Assembly: GCA_017893485.1 (NCBI GenBank)
Contig: CM030361.1
Coordinates: 311,735,469-311,799,468 of the forward strand
Length of the DNA stretch: 64,000 nucleotides
DNA from: Hemerocallis citrina
Lineage: Eukaryota; Streptophyta; Magnoliopsida; Asparagales; Asphodelaceae
Direction: 5' to 3'
Shown: in pieces, positions 13,054 to 27,545 of the stretch
Numbering within the stretch: position 1 is the first letter of the stretch
Layout of the letters: each line of letters opens with the position of its first letter
The notes under the pieces: generated by a model
Told to the model about the DNA's origin: nothing
The model's database searches: none
Seen by the model: the letters and a program-made list of their open reading frames with translations, nothing else
Position numbers and translations under genes: made by a program

Positions 13054-15499
13054 CACTTTCATGAGATTTCGTATTTTACTATTTTGGACTCATTTTGTGG
13101 GTTATGTAGTCCACAGTTTCTGGCCATTTTCGTGTATTGTATTTGACTGTTTTAGCTTCATTTGTGGGCTACAGTCCACAGTTTTCGGCCACTTTCATGA
13201 GAATTTTTATTTCCCAAATTTTGTGGGGATAGTACACTATTTTCGATCACATTCATTAGTTTTCGTATTTTACTGTTTTGGCCACATTTTGTGGGTTACA
13301 GTCCACAGTTTTCGACCGTTTTCTTGAAATTTTGAAGTTGACTGTTTTAGTCTCTGTTGTGGGCTATAGTCCAGAGTTTCCAGCCATTTTCGTGAAATGT
13401 TGAATTTAACTGTTTTAGCCTCATTTGTGGGGCTATAGTCCATAGTTTTCAGCCACTTTCGTAAGAATTTTTATTCCAACATTTTGTGCGCTATACTACA
13501 CTATTTTCAATCACTTTCATGAGATTTCGTATTTTACTGTTTTGGCCTCTTTTTATGGGCTATAGTCCACGTTTTCGGCCGTTTTCGTGAAATATTGTAT
13601 TTGACTGTTTTATCTTCATTTGTGGGCTATAGTCCATTGTTTTCGACAACTTTCGTGAGAATTTTTGTTTCCCAAATTTTGTGGGCTATTGTACACTGTT
13701 TTCGATCACATTCATTAGTTTTCGTATTTTACTGTTTTGACCTCATTTTGTGGGTTACAGTCCACTGTTTCCGACCGTTTCGTGAAATTTTGTATTCGAC
13801 TGTTCTAGTCTCCGTAGTAAGCTATAGTCCACAGTTTCCGGCCGTTTTCGTGAAATGTTGAATTTAACTATTTTAGCCCCATTTGTGGGCTATAGTCCAC
13901 AGTTTTCGGCCACTCTCGTGAGAATTTTTTTTCCTACATTTGGTGGGCTATGCTACATTATTTTTGATCACTTTCATGAGATTTCATATTTTACTGTTTT
14001 GGCCTCATTTTATGTGTTATTGTCCACAATTTCCGGCCATTTTCACGAAATTTTGTATTTGACTATTTTATCTTCATTTGTGGGCTATATTCCACAGTTT
14101 TCTACAACTTTCGTGAGAATTTTTATTTCCCAAATTTTGTGTGTTGTACACTGTTTTTTATCTCTTTCATGAAATTTCATATTTTACTGTTTTGGCCTTA
14201 TTTTGTGGGCTATTGTCCACAATTTCCGGCCGTTTTCGTGACATATTGTATTTGACTGTTTTAGCATCATTTGTGGGTTGTAGTCCACTGTTTTCGGCCA
14301 CCTTTGTGAAAATTTTATTTCCCAAATTTGGTGGTCTATAGTACACTGTTTTCGATCACATTCGTGATATTTCGTATTTTATTGTTTTGGCATCATTTTG
14401 TGGGTTATAGTCCACTGTTTCCGACGGTTTTCGTGAAATTTAGCATTTGACTGTTTTAGCCTCATTTGTGGGCTATAGTCTTCTGTTATCGGACAGTTTC
14501 GTGAGAATTTATATTTCCCACATTCTGTAGGTGATAGTACACTGTTCTCGATCACTTTCATGAGATTTCGTATTTTATTGTTTTGGCCTCATTTTGTGGG
14601 TTACAGTCCGTAGTTTCCGGCCGTTTTCGTGAAATGTTGAATTTGACTGTTTTAGCCTCATTTGTGGGTTATAGTCCACAGTTTTCGCCCACTTTCGTGA
14701 GATTTTTAATTTTCCCTCATTTTCTGGGTTGTACACTGTTTTTGATCACTTTCATGAGATTTCGTATTTGATTGTTTTGGCCTCATTTTGTGGGTTATAG
14801 TCCACAGGTTCCGGCCATTTTCGTGAAATATTGTATTTGACGGTTTTAGCTTCATTTGTGGGCTATAGTCCCCACTTTTGGCCACTTTCGTAAGAATTTT
14901 TTCCCCAAATTTTGTGGGCTATAGTACACTGTTTTCGATCACATTCATGAGTTCTCGTATTGTACTGTTTTGGCCTCATTTTGTGTGTTAGTCTCTACAG
15001 TTTCCGACCGTTTTCGTGAAATTTTGCAGTTGACTGTTTTAGTCTTTGTTGTGGGCTATAGTCCACAGTTTCTGGCCGTTTTCGTGAAATGTTGAATTTA
15101 ATGGTTTTAGCTTCATTTGTAGGCTATTGTCCATAGTTTTCGGCCTCTTTCGTGAGAATTTTTTTCTATAGTTTGTGGGCTATATTACACTATTTTCGAT
15201 CTCTTTCATGAGATTTCGTATTTTACTGTTTTGGCCTCATTTTATGGGTTAAGTCCACGATTTCCAGCCGTTTTCGTGAAATATTATGTTTGATTGTTTT
15301 AGCTTCATTTGTGGGCTATAGTCAATTGTTTTCAGCCACTTTCGTGATAATTTTTTTCCCAAATTTTGTGGGCTAGTACACTGTTTTTGATCACATTCAT
15401 GAGTTTTCGTATTGTACTGTTTTGGCCTCATTTTGTGGGTTATCGTCCACAGTTTCCAACGGTTTTCGTGAAATTTTGTATTTGACTGTTTTAGTCCCT

Positions 15500-18400
15500 G
15501 TTGTGGGCTATAGATCCCAATTTCCGGTAGTTTTCATGAAATGTTGAATTTATCCGTTTTAGCCTCATTTGTGGGCTATAGTCCACTGTTTTCGGCCATT
15601 TTTGTGAAATTTTTTTTTCCTGCATTTTGTGGGCTATACTGCGCTGTTTTTGATCACTTTCTTGAGATTTCCTATTTTACTGTTTTGGCCTCATTTTGTG
15701 GGTTATAGTCCACAGTTTCCAGCCGTTTTTGTGAAATAATGTATTTGACTCTTTTAGCTTCATTTGTGGGCTATAGGCCACAGTTTTCGGCCACTTTCGT
15801 GAGAATTTTTATTTCCAAAATTTTGTGGGATGTAGTACACCATTTTCGATCACATTCATGAGATTTCGTATTTTACTGTTTTGGCATCATTTTGTGGATT
15901 ATAGTCCATAGTTTCCGACGGTTTTTGTGAAATTCAGTAATTGACTGTTTTAGCCTCATTTGTGGGCTACAGTATTCTGTTATCAAATACTTTCGTGAGA
16001 ATTTTTGTTTACCACATTTTGTGGGTGAAAGTACACTGTTCTCGATCACTTTCATGAGATTTCGTATTTTATTGTTTTGTTCTCATTTTGTGGGTTACAG
16101 TCCGTAGTTTCCGGCCGTTTTCGTAAAATGTTGAATTTGCCGGCTTTAGCCTCATTTGTGGGCTGTAGTCCACAATTTTCGGCCACTTTTGGGAGAACTT
16201 TTATTACCCACATTTTGCGGGCTATACTTCACTGTTTTTGGTCACTTGAAGGAGAATTCGTATTTAACTGTTTTGGCCTCATTTTGTGGGTTATAGTCCA
16301 CAGTTTTCGGACACTTTCGTGAGAATTTTTATTTTCCATATTTTGTGGGCTATCACTTTCTTGAGATTACCTATTTTTCTGTTTTGGCCTCATTTTGTGG
16401 GTTATATCCACAGTTTCTGACGGTTTTAGTGAAATTTTGTATTTGACTGTTTTAACCTCATTTGTGGTCTATAGTCTACAGTTTTCTGGCACTTTAGATT
16501 TTTTAATTCCCTCATTTTGTGGACTATTGTTTATTGTTTTCGATCACTTCCATGAGATTTCATATTTTACTGTTTTGGCCTCATTTTGTGGGTTATAGTC
16601 CGTAGTTTCCGACCGTTTTCGTAAAATTTTGTATGTCTGTTTTAGACTCATTTGTGGTCTATAGTCCACAGTTTCCGGGCACTTTCGTGAGATTTTTTAA
16701 TTCCATCATTTTGTGGGCCACAGTTCACTATTTTCGATCACTTTAATGAGATTTCGTATTTTTCTGTTTTGGCCTCATTTCGTGGGTTGTAGTCCATAGT
16801 TTCCAACCATTTTCGTGAAATTTTGTATTTGACTGTTTTAGCTTCATTTGTTGGCTATAGTTCACAGTTTTCGCTCACTTTCGTGAAATTTTTAATTGTC
16901 CCTCATTTTTTCGGTTGTACACTGTTTTTGATCACTTTCATGAGATTTCGTATTTTACTGTTTTGGCCTCATTTTGTGGGTTATAGTCCACAATTTCTGG
17001 CCGTTTTCATGAAATATTGTATTTGACTATTTTAGCTTCATTTGTGGGCTATAGCCCACACTTTTTGGCCACATTCGTGAGAATTTTTTTCCCCAATTTT
17101 TTTGGGCTATAGAAAACTATTTTTGATCACGTTCATGAGATTTCGTATTTTACTGTTTTGGCAACATTTTGTGAGTTATAGTCCACAGTTTCCGACGGTT
17201 TTCGTGAAATTTAGAATTTGACAGTTTTAGCCTCATTTGTGGGCTATAGTCTTCTGTAATCAGACACTTTCGTGAGAATTTTTATTTCCCACATTTTTAG
17301 GCGATTGTGCACTGTTCTCGATCACTTTCATTAGATTTCGTATTTTATTGTTTTGGCCTTATTTTGTGGGTTATAGTCCACAGTTTTCGGCCACTTTCGT
17401 GAGAATTTTTATTTCCCACATTTTGCAGGCTATACTACACTGTTTTTGATCACTTTAATGAGAATTCCTATTTTACTGTTTTGGCCTCATTTGGTGGATT
17501 GTAGTCCACAATTTCCAGCTGTTTTCGTTAAATATTGGATTTGACTGTTTTAGCATCATTTGTGGGCTATAGTCCACAGTTTTCGAACACTTTTGTGGGA
17601 ATTTTTATTTCCCACATTCTGTGGGCTATAGTACACTATTTTCGATCACTTTCAAGAGATTTAGTATTTTATTGTTTTGGCCTCATTTTGTGGGTTATAG
17701 TCCACAGTTTCCGACCATTTTCGTGAAATTTTATATTTGACTGTTTTAACCTCAGTTGCGGGCTATAGTTCACAGTTTCCGGCTATTTTCGTGAAATGTT
17801 GAATTGGATTGTTTTAGCATCATTTGTGGGTTATAGGCCACAGTTTTCGGCCACTTTCTTGAGAATTTTTATTTCCCCAATTTTTTGGTCTATTGTACAC
17901 TGTTTTCGGTCACATTCATGAGTTTTCATATTTTACTGTTTTGGCCTTATTTTGTGGTTTATAGTCCACAGTTTTCGACCGTTTTCGTGATTTTTTGTAT
18001 TTCACTGTTTTAGTCTCTGTTGTGGGCTATAGTCCACAGTTTCTGGCCGTTTTCGTGAAATGTTGAATTTAACAGTTTTAGCCTCATTTGTGGGCCACTT
18101 TGGCGAGAATTTTTTTCCCTTCATTTTGTGTTCTGTACAACATTGTTTTTGATCACTTTCGTGAGATTACCTATTTTACTGATTTGGCATCATTTTGTGG
18201 GTTATAGTCCACAGTTTCTGGCCATTTTCGTGAAATATTGTATTTGACTATTTTAGCTTCATTTGTAGGCTATAGTTCACAGTTTTCGGCCACTTTCGTG
18301 CGAATTTTTATTTCCCAAATTTTGTGGGCTATAGTACCCTATTTTCGATCACATTCATGAGATTAATTATTTCACTGTTTGACTTCATTTTGTGGGTTAT

Positions 18401-21400
18401 AGTCCACAGTTTCCGACGGTTTTCGTGAAATTTAGTAATTGACTGTTTGAGCCTCATTTGTGGGCTATAGTCTTCTGTTATCAAACACTATCGTGAGAAT
18501 TTTTATTTCCCACAGATTGTGGGCGAAAGTACACAGTTCTCGATCACTTTCATGAGATTTCGTATTTAATTGTTTTGTTCTCATTTTGTGGGTTACTATC
18601 TGTAGTTACCGGCCATTTTCGTAAAATGTTGAATTTGACTGTTTTTGCGGGCTGTAGTCCATTGTTTTCGGCCACTTTCTTGAGAATTTTTATTACCCAC
18701 TTTTTGCGTGCTATACTACACTATTTTTGATCACTTTAAGGAGATTTCTTATTTTACTGTTTTGGCCTCATTTTGTGGGTTATAGTCCACAGTTTTCGGA
18801 CACTTTTGTGAGAATTTTTATTTTCCACATTTGGTGGGCTATAGTACACTGTTTTCGATCACTTTCATGAGATTTTGTATTTTACAGTTTTGACCTCATT
18901 TTGTGGGTTACAGTCCACAGTTTCAGACGGTTTTAGTGAAATTCTGTGTTTGACTGTTTTAGCCTCATTAGTTGTCTATAGTCCACAGTTTTCTGGCACT
19001 TTCGTGAGATTTTTTAATTCCCTCATTCTGTGGACTAGTTCATTGTTTTCAATCACTTTCTTGAGATTTCGTATTTTACTGTTTTGGCCTCATTTTGTAG
19101 GTTATAGTCCGTAGTTTCCGACCGTTTTCATGAAATTTTGTATTTGACTGTTTTAGCCTCATTTGTGGTCTATAGTCCACAGTTTTCGGGCACTTTCGTG
19201 AGATTTTTTAATTCCATCATGTTGTGGGCTATAGTTCACTGTTTTCGATCACTTTCTTGTGATTTCGTATTTTACTGTTTTGCCTCATTTTGTGGGTTAT
19301 AGTCCACAGTTTCTGACCGTTTTCGTGAAATTTTATATTTGACTGTTTTAGCTTCATTTATTGGCTACAGTCCACAGTTTTTGCCCAGTTTCGTGAAATT
19401 TTTAATTTTCCCTCATTTTGTCGGTTGTACACTATTTTTGATCACTTTCATGAGATTTGGTATTTTACTGTTTTGGCCTCATTTTGTCGGTAGTCCACAA
19501 TTTTCGACCGTTTTCGTGAAATATTGTGTTTGACTGTTTTAGCTTCATTTGGGTGCTATAGTCCACAGTTTTCGGCCACATTCGTGAGAATTTTTTTCCC
19601 CAAAATTTTTGGGCTATAGTACACTGTTTTTGATCACATTCATGAGATTTCATATTTTACTGTTTTGACATCATTTTGTGGGTTATAGTCCACAGTTTCC
19701 GACAGGTTTTCGTGAAATTTAGAATTTGACTGTTTTAGCCTCATTTGTGGGCTAGTCTTCAGTAATCAGACACTTTCTTGAGAAGTTTTTTAGGCGATAG
19801 TACACTGTTCTCGATCACTTGCATGAGATTTCATGTTTTATTGTTTTGGTCTCATTTTGTGGGTTATAGTCTGTAGTTTCCGGCCATTTTCGTGAAATGT
19901 TTTATTTGACAGTTTCAGCCTCATTTGATTGCTATAGTCCACAGTTTTCAGCCACTTTCGTGAGAATTTTTATTTCCCACAATTTGGTGGCAATACTAAA
20001 CTGTTTTTCATCACTTTAATGAGAATTCAGATTTTACTGTTTTGGCTTCATTTTGTGGGTGATAGTCGACAATTTCCGGCCGTTTTCCTTAAATATTGGA
20101 TTAGACTGTTTTAGCATCATTTGTGGGCTATAGTCCACAGTTTTCGAACACTTTCGTAAGAATTTTTATTTTCCACATTCTGTGGGCTGTAGTACACTAT
20201 TTTCGATCACTTTCAAGAGATTTAGTATTTTATTGTTTTGGCCTCATTTTGTGGGTTATGGTCCACAGTTTCCAACCATTTTCGTGAAATTATGTATTTG
20301 ACTGTTTTAACCTCAGTTGTGGGCTTCACAGTTTCTGGCTGTTTTCGTGAAATGTTGAATTTGACTGTTTTAGCCTCATTTGTGGGCTATAGTCCACAGT
20401 TTTCGCCCACTTTCGTGAGAATTTTTATTGTCCACATTTTGTGGGCTATAGTACACATTTTTCGATCAATTTCTTAAGATTTCGTATTTTACGGTTTTGG
20501 CTTCATTTTGTGGGTTATAGTCCACAGTTTCAGATAGTTTTCGTGAAATTTTTTATTTGACTATTTTAGCCTCAATTGTTGTCTATAGTCCACAGTTTTC
20601 GAGCACTTTCACGAGATTTTTTAATTCCATCATTTTGTGGGCTATAGTTCACTGTTATCGATCACTTTCATGAGATTTCGTATTTTACAGTTTTGACCTC
20701 ATTTTGTGGGTTATAGTCCACAGTTTCTGACCATTTTCGCGAAATTTCGTATTTGACCATTTTAATCTCATTTGTGGTCTATAATCCACAGTTTTCGATC
20801 GTTTAAGTGAGATTTTTTAATTCCATCATTTTGTGGGCCACAGTTCACTATTTTCGATCACTTTAATGAGATTTCGTATTTTTCTGTTTTGGCCTCATTT
20901 CGTGGGTTGTAGTCCATAGTTTCCAACCATTTTCACAAAATTTTGTATTATACTGTTTTAGCTTCATTTGTGGGCTATTGTCCACAGTTTTTGCCCACTT
21001 TCGTGAAATATTTAATTTTCTCTCATTTTGTGGGTTGTACACTATTTTTGATCACTTTCATGAGATTTCGTATTTTACTGTTTTAGCCTCATTTTGTGGG
21101 TTATAGTCCACAGTTTCCGACCGTTTTCGTGAAATTTTGTGTTCGACTGTTTTAGTCTCCGTTGTGGGCTATAGTCCAATGTTTCCGACCGTTTTCGTGA
21201 AATGTTGAATTTAACTGTTTTAGCCTCATTTATGGGGCTATAGTCACAATTTTTGGCCACTTTCGTGGGAATTTTTTTTTCCAACATTTTGTGGGCTATA
21301 CTACACTATTTTCGATCACTTTCATGAGATTTAGTATTTTACTGTTTGGGCCTAATTTTATGGGTTATAGTCCACGTTTTCGGCCGTTTTCGTGAAATCT

Positions 21401-22640
21401 TGTATTTGACTGTTTAATCTTCGTTTGTGGGCTATAGTCCACAGTTTTCGGCCAATTTTGTGAGAATTTTTATTTCCCAAAATTTTTAGGCAACAGTACA
21501 CTATTCTCGATCACTTTCATGAGATTTCGTATTTTATTGTTTTGGCCTCATTTTGTGGGTTATAGTCCGTAGTTTCCGGTCGTTTTCGTGAAATGTTGAA
21601 TTTGGCTGTTTTAGACTCATTTGTGGGATTTAATACACTGTTTTTGTGGGATTTACTACGCTGTTTTAGCCTCATTTAACTGTTTTAGCCTCATTTGTGG
21701 GTTATAGTCCACAGTATTCGACGGTTTTCGTGAAATTTAGAATAAAACTGTTTTAGCCGCATTTGTGGGCTATAGTCTTTAGTAATCGGACACTTTCGTG
21801 AGAATTTTTATTTCCCACGTTTTTTTAGGCGATAGTACACTGTTATCCATCACTTTCATGAGATTTCATATTTTATTGTTTTGGCCTGATTTTGTGGGTT
21901 ATAGTCCGTAGTTTCTGGCCCGTTTTTGTGAAATGCTGAATTTGGCTGTTTTAGCCTAATTTGTGGGTTATAGTCCACTGTTTTCAGCCACTTTCGTGAG
22001 AATTTTTATTTCCCACATTTTGCAGGCAATACTACACTGTTTTTGATCACTTTAATGAGAATTCCTATTTTACTGTTTTGGCCTCATTTGTGGGTTGTAG
22101 TCCACAATTTCCAGCCGTTTTCGTTAAATATTGGATTTGACTGTTTTAGCATCGTTTGTGGGCTATAGTCCACAATTTTCGAACACTTTTGTGGGAATTT
22201 TTATTTCCCACATTCTGTGGGCTATAGTACACTGTTTTCGATCACTTTCAAAAGATTTAGTATTTTATTGTTTTGGCCTCATTTTGTGGGTTATAGTCCA
22301 CAGTTTCCGACCATTTTCGTGAAATTATGTATTTGACTGTTTTAACCTCAGTTGTGGGCTATCGTTCATAGTTTCCAGCTATTTTCGTGAAATTTTGAAT
22401 CTGACTATTTTAGCCTCATTTGTGGGCAATAGGCCACAGTTTTCAGCCACTTTCGTGAGAATTTTTAAATTGGGTCTATAGTACACTGTTTTCGATCACA
22501 TTCACGAGTTTTCGTATTTTACTGTTTTGGCCTTATTTTGTGGGTTATAGTCCACAGTTTCCGACCGTTTTCGAGAATTTTTTATTTGACTATTTTAGTC
22601 TCTGTTGTGGGCTATAGTCCATAGTTTTCGGCCGTTTCAT
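15500..22640 (+). repeat. 7-kb macro-repeat, copy II
   Basis: The fullest copy. Private marks: GGGCTATCACTTTC near 16348, CTGGCACTTTAGATTTTTT near 16489, GTGGGCCACTTTGG near 18091 and the ATTTACTACGCTG block near 21619. It contains cassettes near 15974, 17251, 18472 and 19757 at 1.22-1.28 kb spacing, and one near 21777. It is followed directly by copy III, with an offset of about 7.10 kb for most markers. Confidence 0.78.
21619..21700 (+). repeat. Aberrant truncated-subunit block, copy 3
   Basis: GTGGGATTTAATACACTG, then GTGGGATTTACTACGCTG, then CCTCATTTAACTG. It differs by a few bases from the copies at 9421 and 27880 and lies at the matching place in macro-repeat copy II. Confidence 0.87.
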
Positions 22641-23020
22641 GAAATGTTGAATTTAACGGTTTTAGCCTCATTTGTGGGCTATAGTCCACTGTTTTTGGCC
22701 ACTTCCGTGAGAATTTTTTTCCCTGCATTTTGTGGGCGTTACTACGCTGTTTCTGATCACTTTCATGAGATTTCCTATTTTACTGTTTTGCCCTCATTTT
22801 GTGGGTTATAGTCCACAGTTTCCGGCCGTTTTCGTGAATTAATGCATTTGATTGTTTTAGCTTCATTTGTGAGCTATAGGCCACAGTTTTCGACCACTTT
22901 CGTGAGAATTTTTATTTCCAAATTTTGTGGGATGTAGTACACTATTTTCGATCACATTCATGAGATTTCGTATTTTACTGTTTTGGCATCATTTTGTGGA
23001 TTATAGTCCACAGTTTCCGA

Positions 23021-23284
23021 TGGTTTTTGTGAAATTTAGTAATTGACAGTTTTAGCCTCATTTGTGGGCTACAGTCTTCTGTTATGAAACACTTTCGTGA
23101 GAATTTTTGTTTCCCACATTTTGTGGGCGAAAGTACACTGTTCTCGATCACTTTCATGAGATTTCGTATTTTATTGTTTTGTTCTCATTTTGTGGGTTAC
23201 AATCCGTAGTTTCCGGCCGTTTTTGTGAAATGTTGAATTTGACTGTTTTAGCCTCATTTGTGGGCTGTAGTCCACAGTTTTCGG
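23021..23284 (+). repeat. C4-A4-B4-D marker cassette, 264 bp (type example)
   Basis: Four variant subunits travel together: C4 23021-23088 (ends CTTCTGTTATGAA), A4 23089-23148 (GTGGGCGAAAGTACACTG, then TTCTCGAT), B4 23149-23216 (ends ATCCGTAGTTTCCGG) and D 23217-23284 (AAATGTTGAATTTGAC). In the left arm the C4 end lies near 643, 2069, 3291, 4015, 5051, 6125, 7416, 9580, 10770, 12073, 14480, 15974, 17251, 18472, 19757, 21777, 23076, 24354, 25644, 26931, 28040, 30432, 32446, 35644, 37534 and 38746. Many steps are 1.19-1.30 kb and some are close to twice that. This fits a super-unit of about 1.28 kb (about six trimers plus one extra subunit). Confidence 0.88.
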
Positions 23285-26200
23285 CCACTTTTGGGTGAAT
23301 TTTTTTACCCACATTTTGCGGGCTATACTTCACTGTTTTTGGTCACTTTAAGGAGAACTCGTATTTAACTGTTTTGGCCTCATTTTGTGGGTTATAGTCC
23401 ACAGTTTTCGGACACTTTCTTGAGAATTTTTATTTTCCATATTTTGTGGGCTATCACTTTCTTGAGATTACCTATTTTTCTGTTTTGGCCTCATTTTGTG
23501 GGTTATATCCACAGTTTCCGACGGTTTTAGTGAAATTTTGTATTTGACTGTTTTAACCTCATTTGTGCTCTATAGTCTACAGTTTTCTGGCACTTTAGAT
23601 TTTTTAATTCCCTCATTTTGGGGACTATTGTTTATTGTTTTCGATCACTTTGATGAGATTCCGTATTTTACTATTTTGGCCTCATTTTGTGGGTTATAGT
23701 CCGTAGTTTCCGACCGTTTTCGTGAAATTCTGTATTTGACTGTTTTAGCCTCATTTGTGGTCTATAGTCCACAGTTTCTAGGCACTTTCGTGAGAATTTT
23801 TAATTCCATAATTTTGTCGGCTATAGTTCACTGTCTTCGATCACTTTGATGAGATTTCGTATTTTACTGTTTTGGCCTCATTTTGTGGTTCATCGTCCAC
23901 AGTTTCCGACCGTTTTCGTGAAATTTTGTATTTGACTGCTTTAGCTTCATTTGTTGGCTATAGTCCATAGTTTTCGCCCACTTTCCTGAAATTTTTAATT
24001 GTCCCTCATTTTGTCGGTTGTACACTGTTTTTGATCACTTTCAATAGATTTCGTATTTTACTGTTTTGGCCTCATTTTGTGGGTTATAGTCCACAATTTC
24101 TGGCCATTTTCGTGAAATATTGTATTTGACAATTTTAGCTTCATTTGTGGGCTATAGCCCACACTTTTCGGCCACATTCGTGAGAATTTTTTTACCCAAA
24201 TTTTTTGGGCTATAGAAAACTGTTTTTGACCACATTCATGAGATTTCGTATTTTACTGTTTTGGCATCATTTTGTGAGTTATAGTCCACAGTTTCCGACG
24301 GTTTTCGTGAAATTTAGAATTTGACTGTTTTATACTCATTTGTGGGCTATATTCTTCAGTAATCGGACACTTTCGTGAGAATTTTTATTTCCCACAATTT
24401 GTGGGCAAAAGTACACTGTTCTCGATCACTTTCATGAGATTTTGTATTTAATTGTTTTGGCCTCATTTTGTGGGTTATAGTCCATAGTTTCTGGCCGTTT
24501 TTGTGAAATGTTAAATTTGACTGTTTTAGCGTCATTTGATGGCTATAGTCCACAATTTTTGGTCACTTTCGTGAGAATTTTTATTTCCCACAATTTGCGG
24601 GCTATACTGCACTATTTTTGATCACTTTAATGAGAATTCCAATTTTACTGTTTTGGTCTCATTTTGTGGGTTGTAGTCTACAATTTCAAGCCGTTTTCCT
24701 TAAATACTGGATTTGACTGTTTTAGCATCATTTGTGGGCTATAGTCCGCAGTTTTCCAACACTTTTGCGAGAATTTTTATTTCCCACATTCTATGGGCTA
24801 TAGTACACTGTTTTCGAGCACTTCCAAAAGATTTAGTATTTTATTGTTTTGGCCTCATTTTGTGGGTTATAATCCACAGTTTCCGACCATTTTCGTGAAA
24901 TTTTTTATTTGACTGTTTTAACCTCAGTTGTGAGCTATAGTTCACAGTTTCCGGCTATTTTTGTGAAATGTTGAATTTCACTGTTTTAACATCATTTGTG
25001 GGCTATAGGCCACAGTTTTCGGCCACTTTTGTGAGAATTTTTATTTCCCCAATTTTTTGGTCTATGTACACTGTTTTCGATCACATTCATCAGTTTTCGT
25101 ATTTTATTGTTTTGGCCTTATTTTGTGGTTTATAGTCCACAGTTTCCGACCGTTTTCGTGAATTTTTGTATTTCACTGTTTTAGTCTCTGTTGTGGGCTA
25201 TAGTCCACAGTTTCTGGCCGTTTTCGTGAAATGTTGAATTTAACAGTTTTAGCCTCATTTGTGGGCCACTTTGGCGAGAATTTTTTTCCCTTCATTTTGT
25301 GTTCTGTACAACATTGTTTTTGATCACTTTCGTGAGATTACCTATTTTACTGATTTGGCATCATTTTGTGGGTTATAGTCCACAGTTTCTGGCCATTTTC
25401 GTGAAATATTGTATTTGACTATTTTAGCTTCATTTGTAGGCTATAGTTCACAGTTTTCGGCCACTTTCGTGCGAATTTTTATTTCCCAAATTTTGTGGGC
25501 TATAGTACCCTATTTTCGATCACATTCATGAGTTTTATTATTTTTCTGTTTTGACATCATTTTGTGGGCTATAGTCCATAGTTTCCAACGGTTTTCGTGA
25601 AATTTAGTAATTGACTGTTTAAGCCTCATTTGTGGGCTATAGTCTTCAGTTATCAAACACTATCTTGAGAATTTTTATTTCCCACATTTTGTGGGCGAAA
25701 GTACACAGTTCTCGATCACTTTCATGAGATTTCGTATTTAATTATTTTGTTCTCATTTTGTTGGTTACTGTCTGTAGTTACAGGCCGTTTTATGTTGAAT
25801 TTGACTGTTTTCGCCTCATTTGTTGGCTATAGTCCACAGTTTTCGGCCACTTCTTGAGAATTATTATTACCCACATTTTTCGTGCTATACTACACTATTT
25901 TTGATCACTTTAAGGAGATTTCGTATTTTACTGTTTTGGCCTCATTTTGTGGGTTATATAGTCCACAGTTTTCGGACACTTTCGTGAGAATTTTTATTTT
26001 CCACATTTTGTGGGCTATAGTACACTGTTTTCGATCACTTTCATGAGATTTCGTATTTTACTGTTTTGACCTCATTTTGTGGGTTACAGACCACAGTTTC
26101 AGACGGTTTTAGTGAAATTCTGTATTTGACTGTTTTAGCCTCTTTAGTGGTCTATAGTCCACAGTTTTCTGGTACTTTCGTGAGATTTTTTAATTCCCTC

Positions 26201-27504
26201 ATTCTGTGGACTATTGTTCATTGTTTTCGATCACTTTCTTGACTTTTCGTATTTTACTGTTTTGGCCTCATTTTGTGGGTTATAGTACGTAGTTTCCGAC
26301 CGTTTTCATGAAATTTTGTATTTGACTGTTTTAGCCTCATTTGTGGTCTATAGTCCACAGTTTTCGGGCACTTTCGTGAGATTTTTAATTCCATCATGTT
26401 GTGGGCTATAGTTCACTGTTTTCGATCACTTTCTTGAGATTTCGTATTTTACTGTTTTGCCTCATTTTGTGGGTTATAGTCCGCAGTTTCCGACCGTTTT
26501 CGTGAAATTTTATATTTGTCTGTTTTAGCTTCATTTATTGGCTACAGTCCACAGTTTTTGCCCAGTTCCGTGAAATTTTTAATTTCCCCTCATTTTGTCG
26601 GTTGTACTGTTTTTGATCACTTTCATGAGATTTTGTATTTTACTGTTTTGGCCTCATTTTGTGTGTAGCCCACAATTTTCGACCGTTTTCGTGAAATATT
26701 GTGTTTGACTGTTTTAGCTTCATTTGGGGGCTAAAGTCCACAGTTTTCGGCCACATTCGTGAGAATTTTTTTCCCCAAATTTTTTGGGCTATAGTTCACT
26801 GTTTTTGATCACATTCATGAGATTTCGTATTTTACTGTTTTGGCATCATTTTGTGGATTATAGTCCACAGTTTCCGACAGTTTTCGTGAAATTTAGAATT
26901 TGACTGTTTTAGCCTCATTTGTGGGCTAGTCTTCAGTAATCAGACACTTTCTTGCTAAATTTTATTTCGCACATTTTTTAGCCGATAGTACACAATTCTC
27001 AATCACTTGCATGAGATTTCGTATTTTATTATTTTGGCCTCATTTTGTGGGTTATAGTCTGTAGTTTCCGGCCATTTTCGTGAAATGTTGAATTTGACAG
27101 TTTCAGCCTCATTTGATTGCTATAGTCCACAGTTTTCAGCCACTTTCGTGAGAATTTTTATTTCCCACAATTTGGTGGCAATACTACACTGTTTTTCATC
27201 ACTTTAATGAGAATTCAGATTTTACTGTTTCGGCTTCATTTTGTGGGTTATAGTCGACAATTTCCGGCCGTTTTCGTTAAATATTGGATTAGACTGTTTT
27301 AGCATCATTTGTGGGCTATAGTCCACAGTTTTCGAACACTTTCGTAAGAATTTTTATTTTGCACATTCTGTGGACTATACTACACTGTTTTCGATCACTT
27401 TCAAGAGATTTAGTATTTTATTGTTTTGGCCTCATTTTGTGGGTCATGGTCCACAGTTTCCGACCGTTTTCGTGAAATTATGTATTTGACTGTTTTAACC
27501 ACAG

Positions 27505-27545
27505 TTGTGGGCTTCTCTGTTGTGGGCTTCACAATTTTTTTTCCC
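27505..27545 (+). repeat. Deletion seam in macro-repeat copy III
   Basis: GTTGTGGGCTTC (as near 20315 in copy II) is followed by a second GTTGTGGGCTTCACAATTTT and then TTTTCCCAACATTTTGTGGG, which in copy II lies near 21270. About 0.9 kb is missing, and a 12-base word is repeated at the seam. Confidence 0.75.

Larger units (their letters stand above)
11720..15500 (+). repeat. Linker satellite block between copies I and II
   Basis: Ordinary satellite. About 11.87-12.19 kb matches 30.23-30.55 kb (shared GGCTAGTTT break and TTTCCTGTGATTT). About 12.97-14.2 kb matches 30.56-32 kb, including the rare GGGTTATGTAGTCCACAG (13099, 29261, 30671) and TTATCTTCATTTGTGG variants. Cassettes lie near 12073 and 14480. 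No gene was seen. Confidence 0.72.

Noticed and set aside
12944..13327. Open frame of 127 codons on +, and many others of 60-110 codons on both strands
   Set aside because: Same explanation: a stop-poor T-rich satellite read in frame until the next trimer shifts it. Frame-restoring indels make the longer ones.
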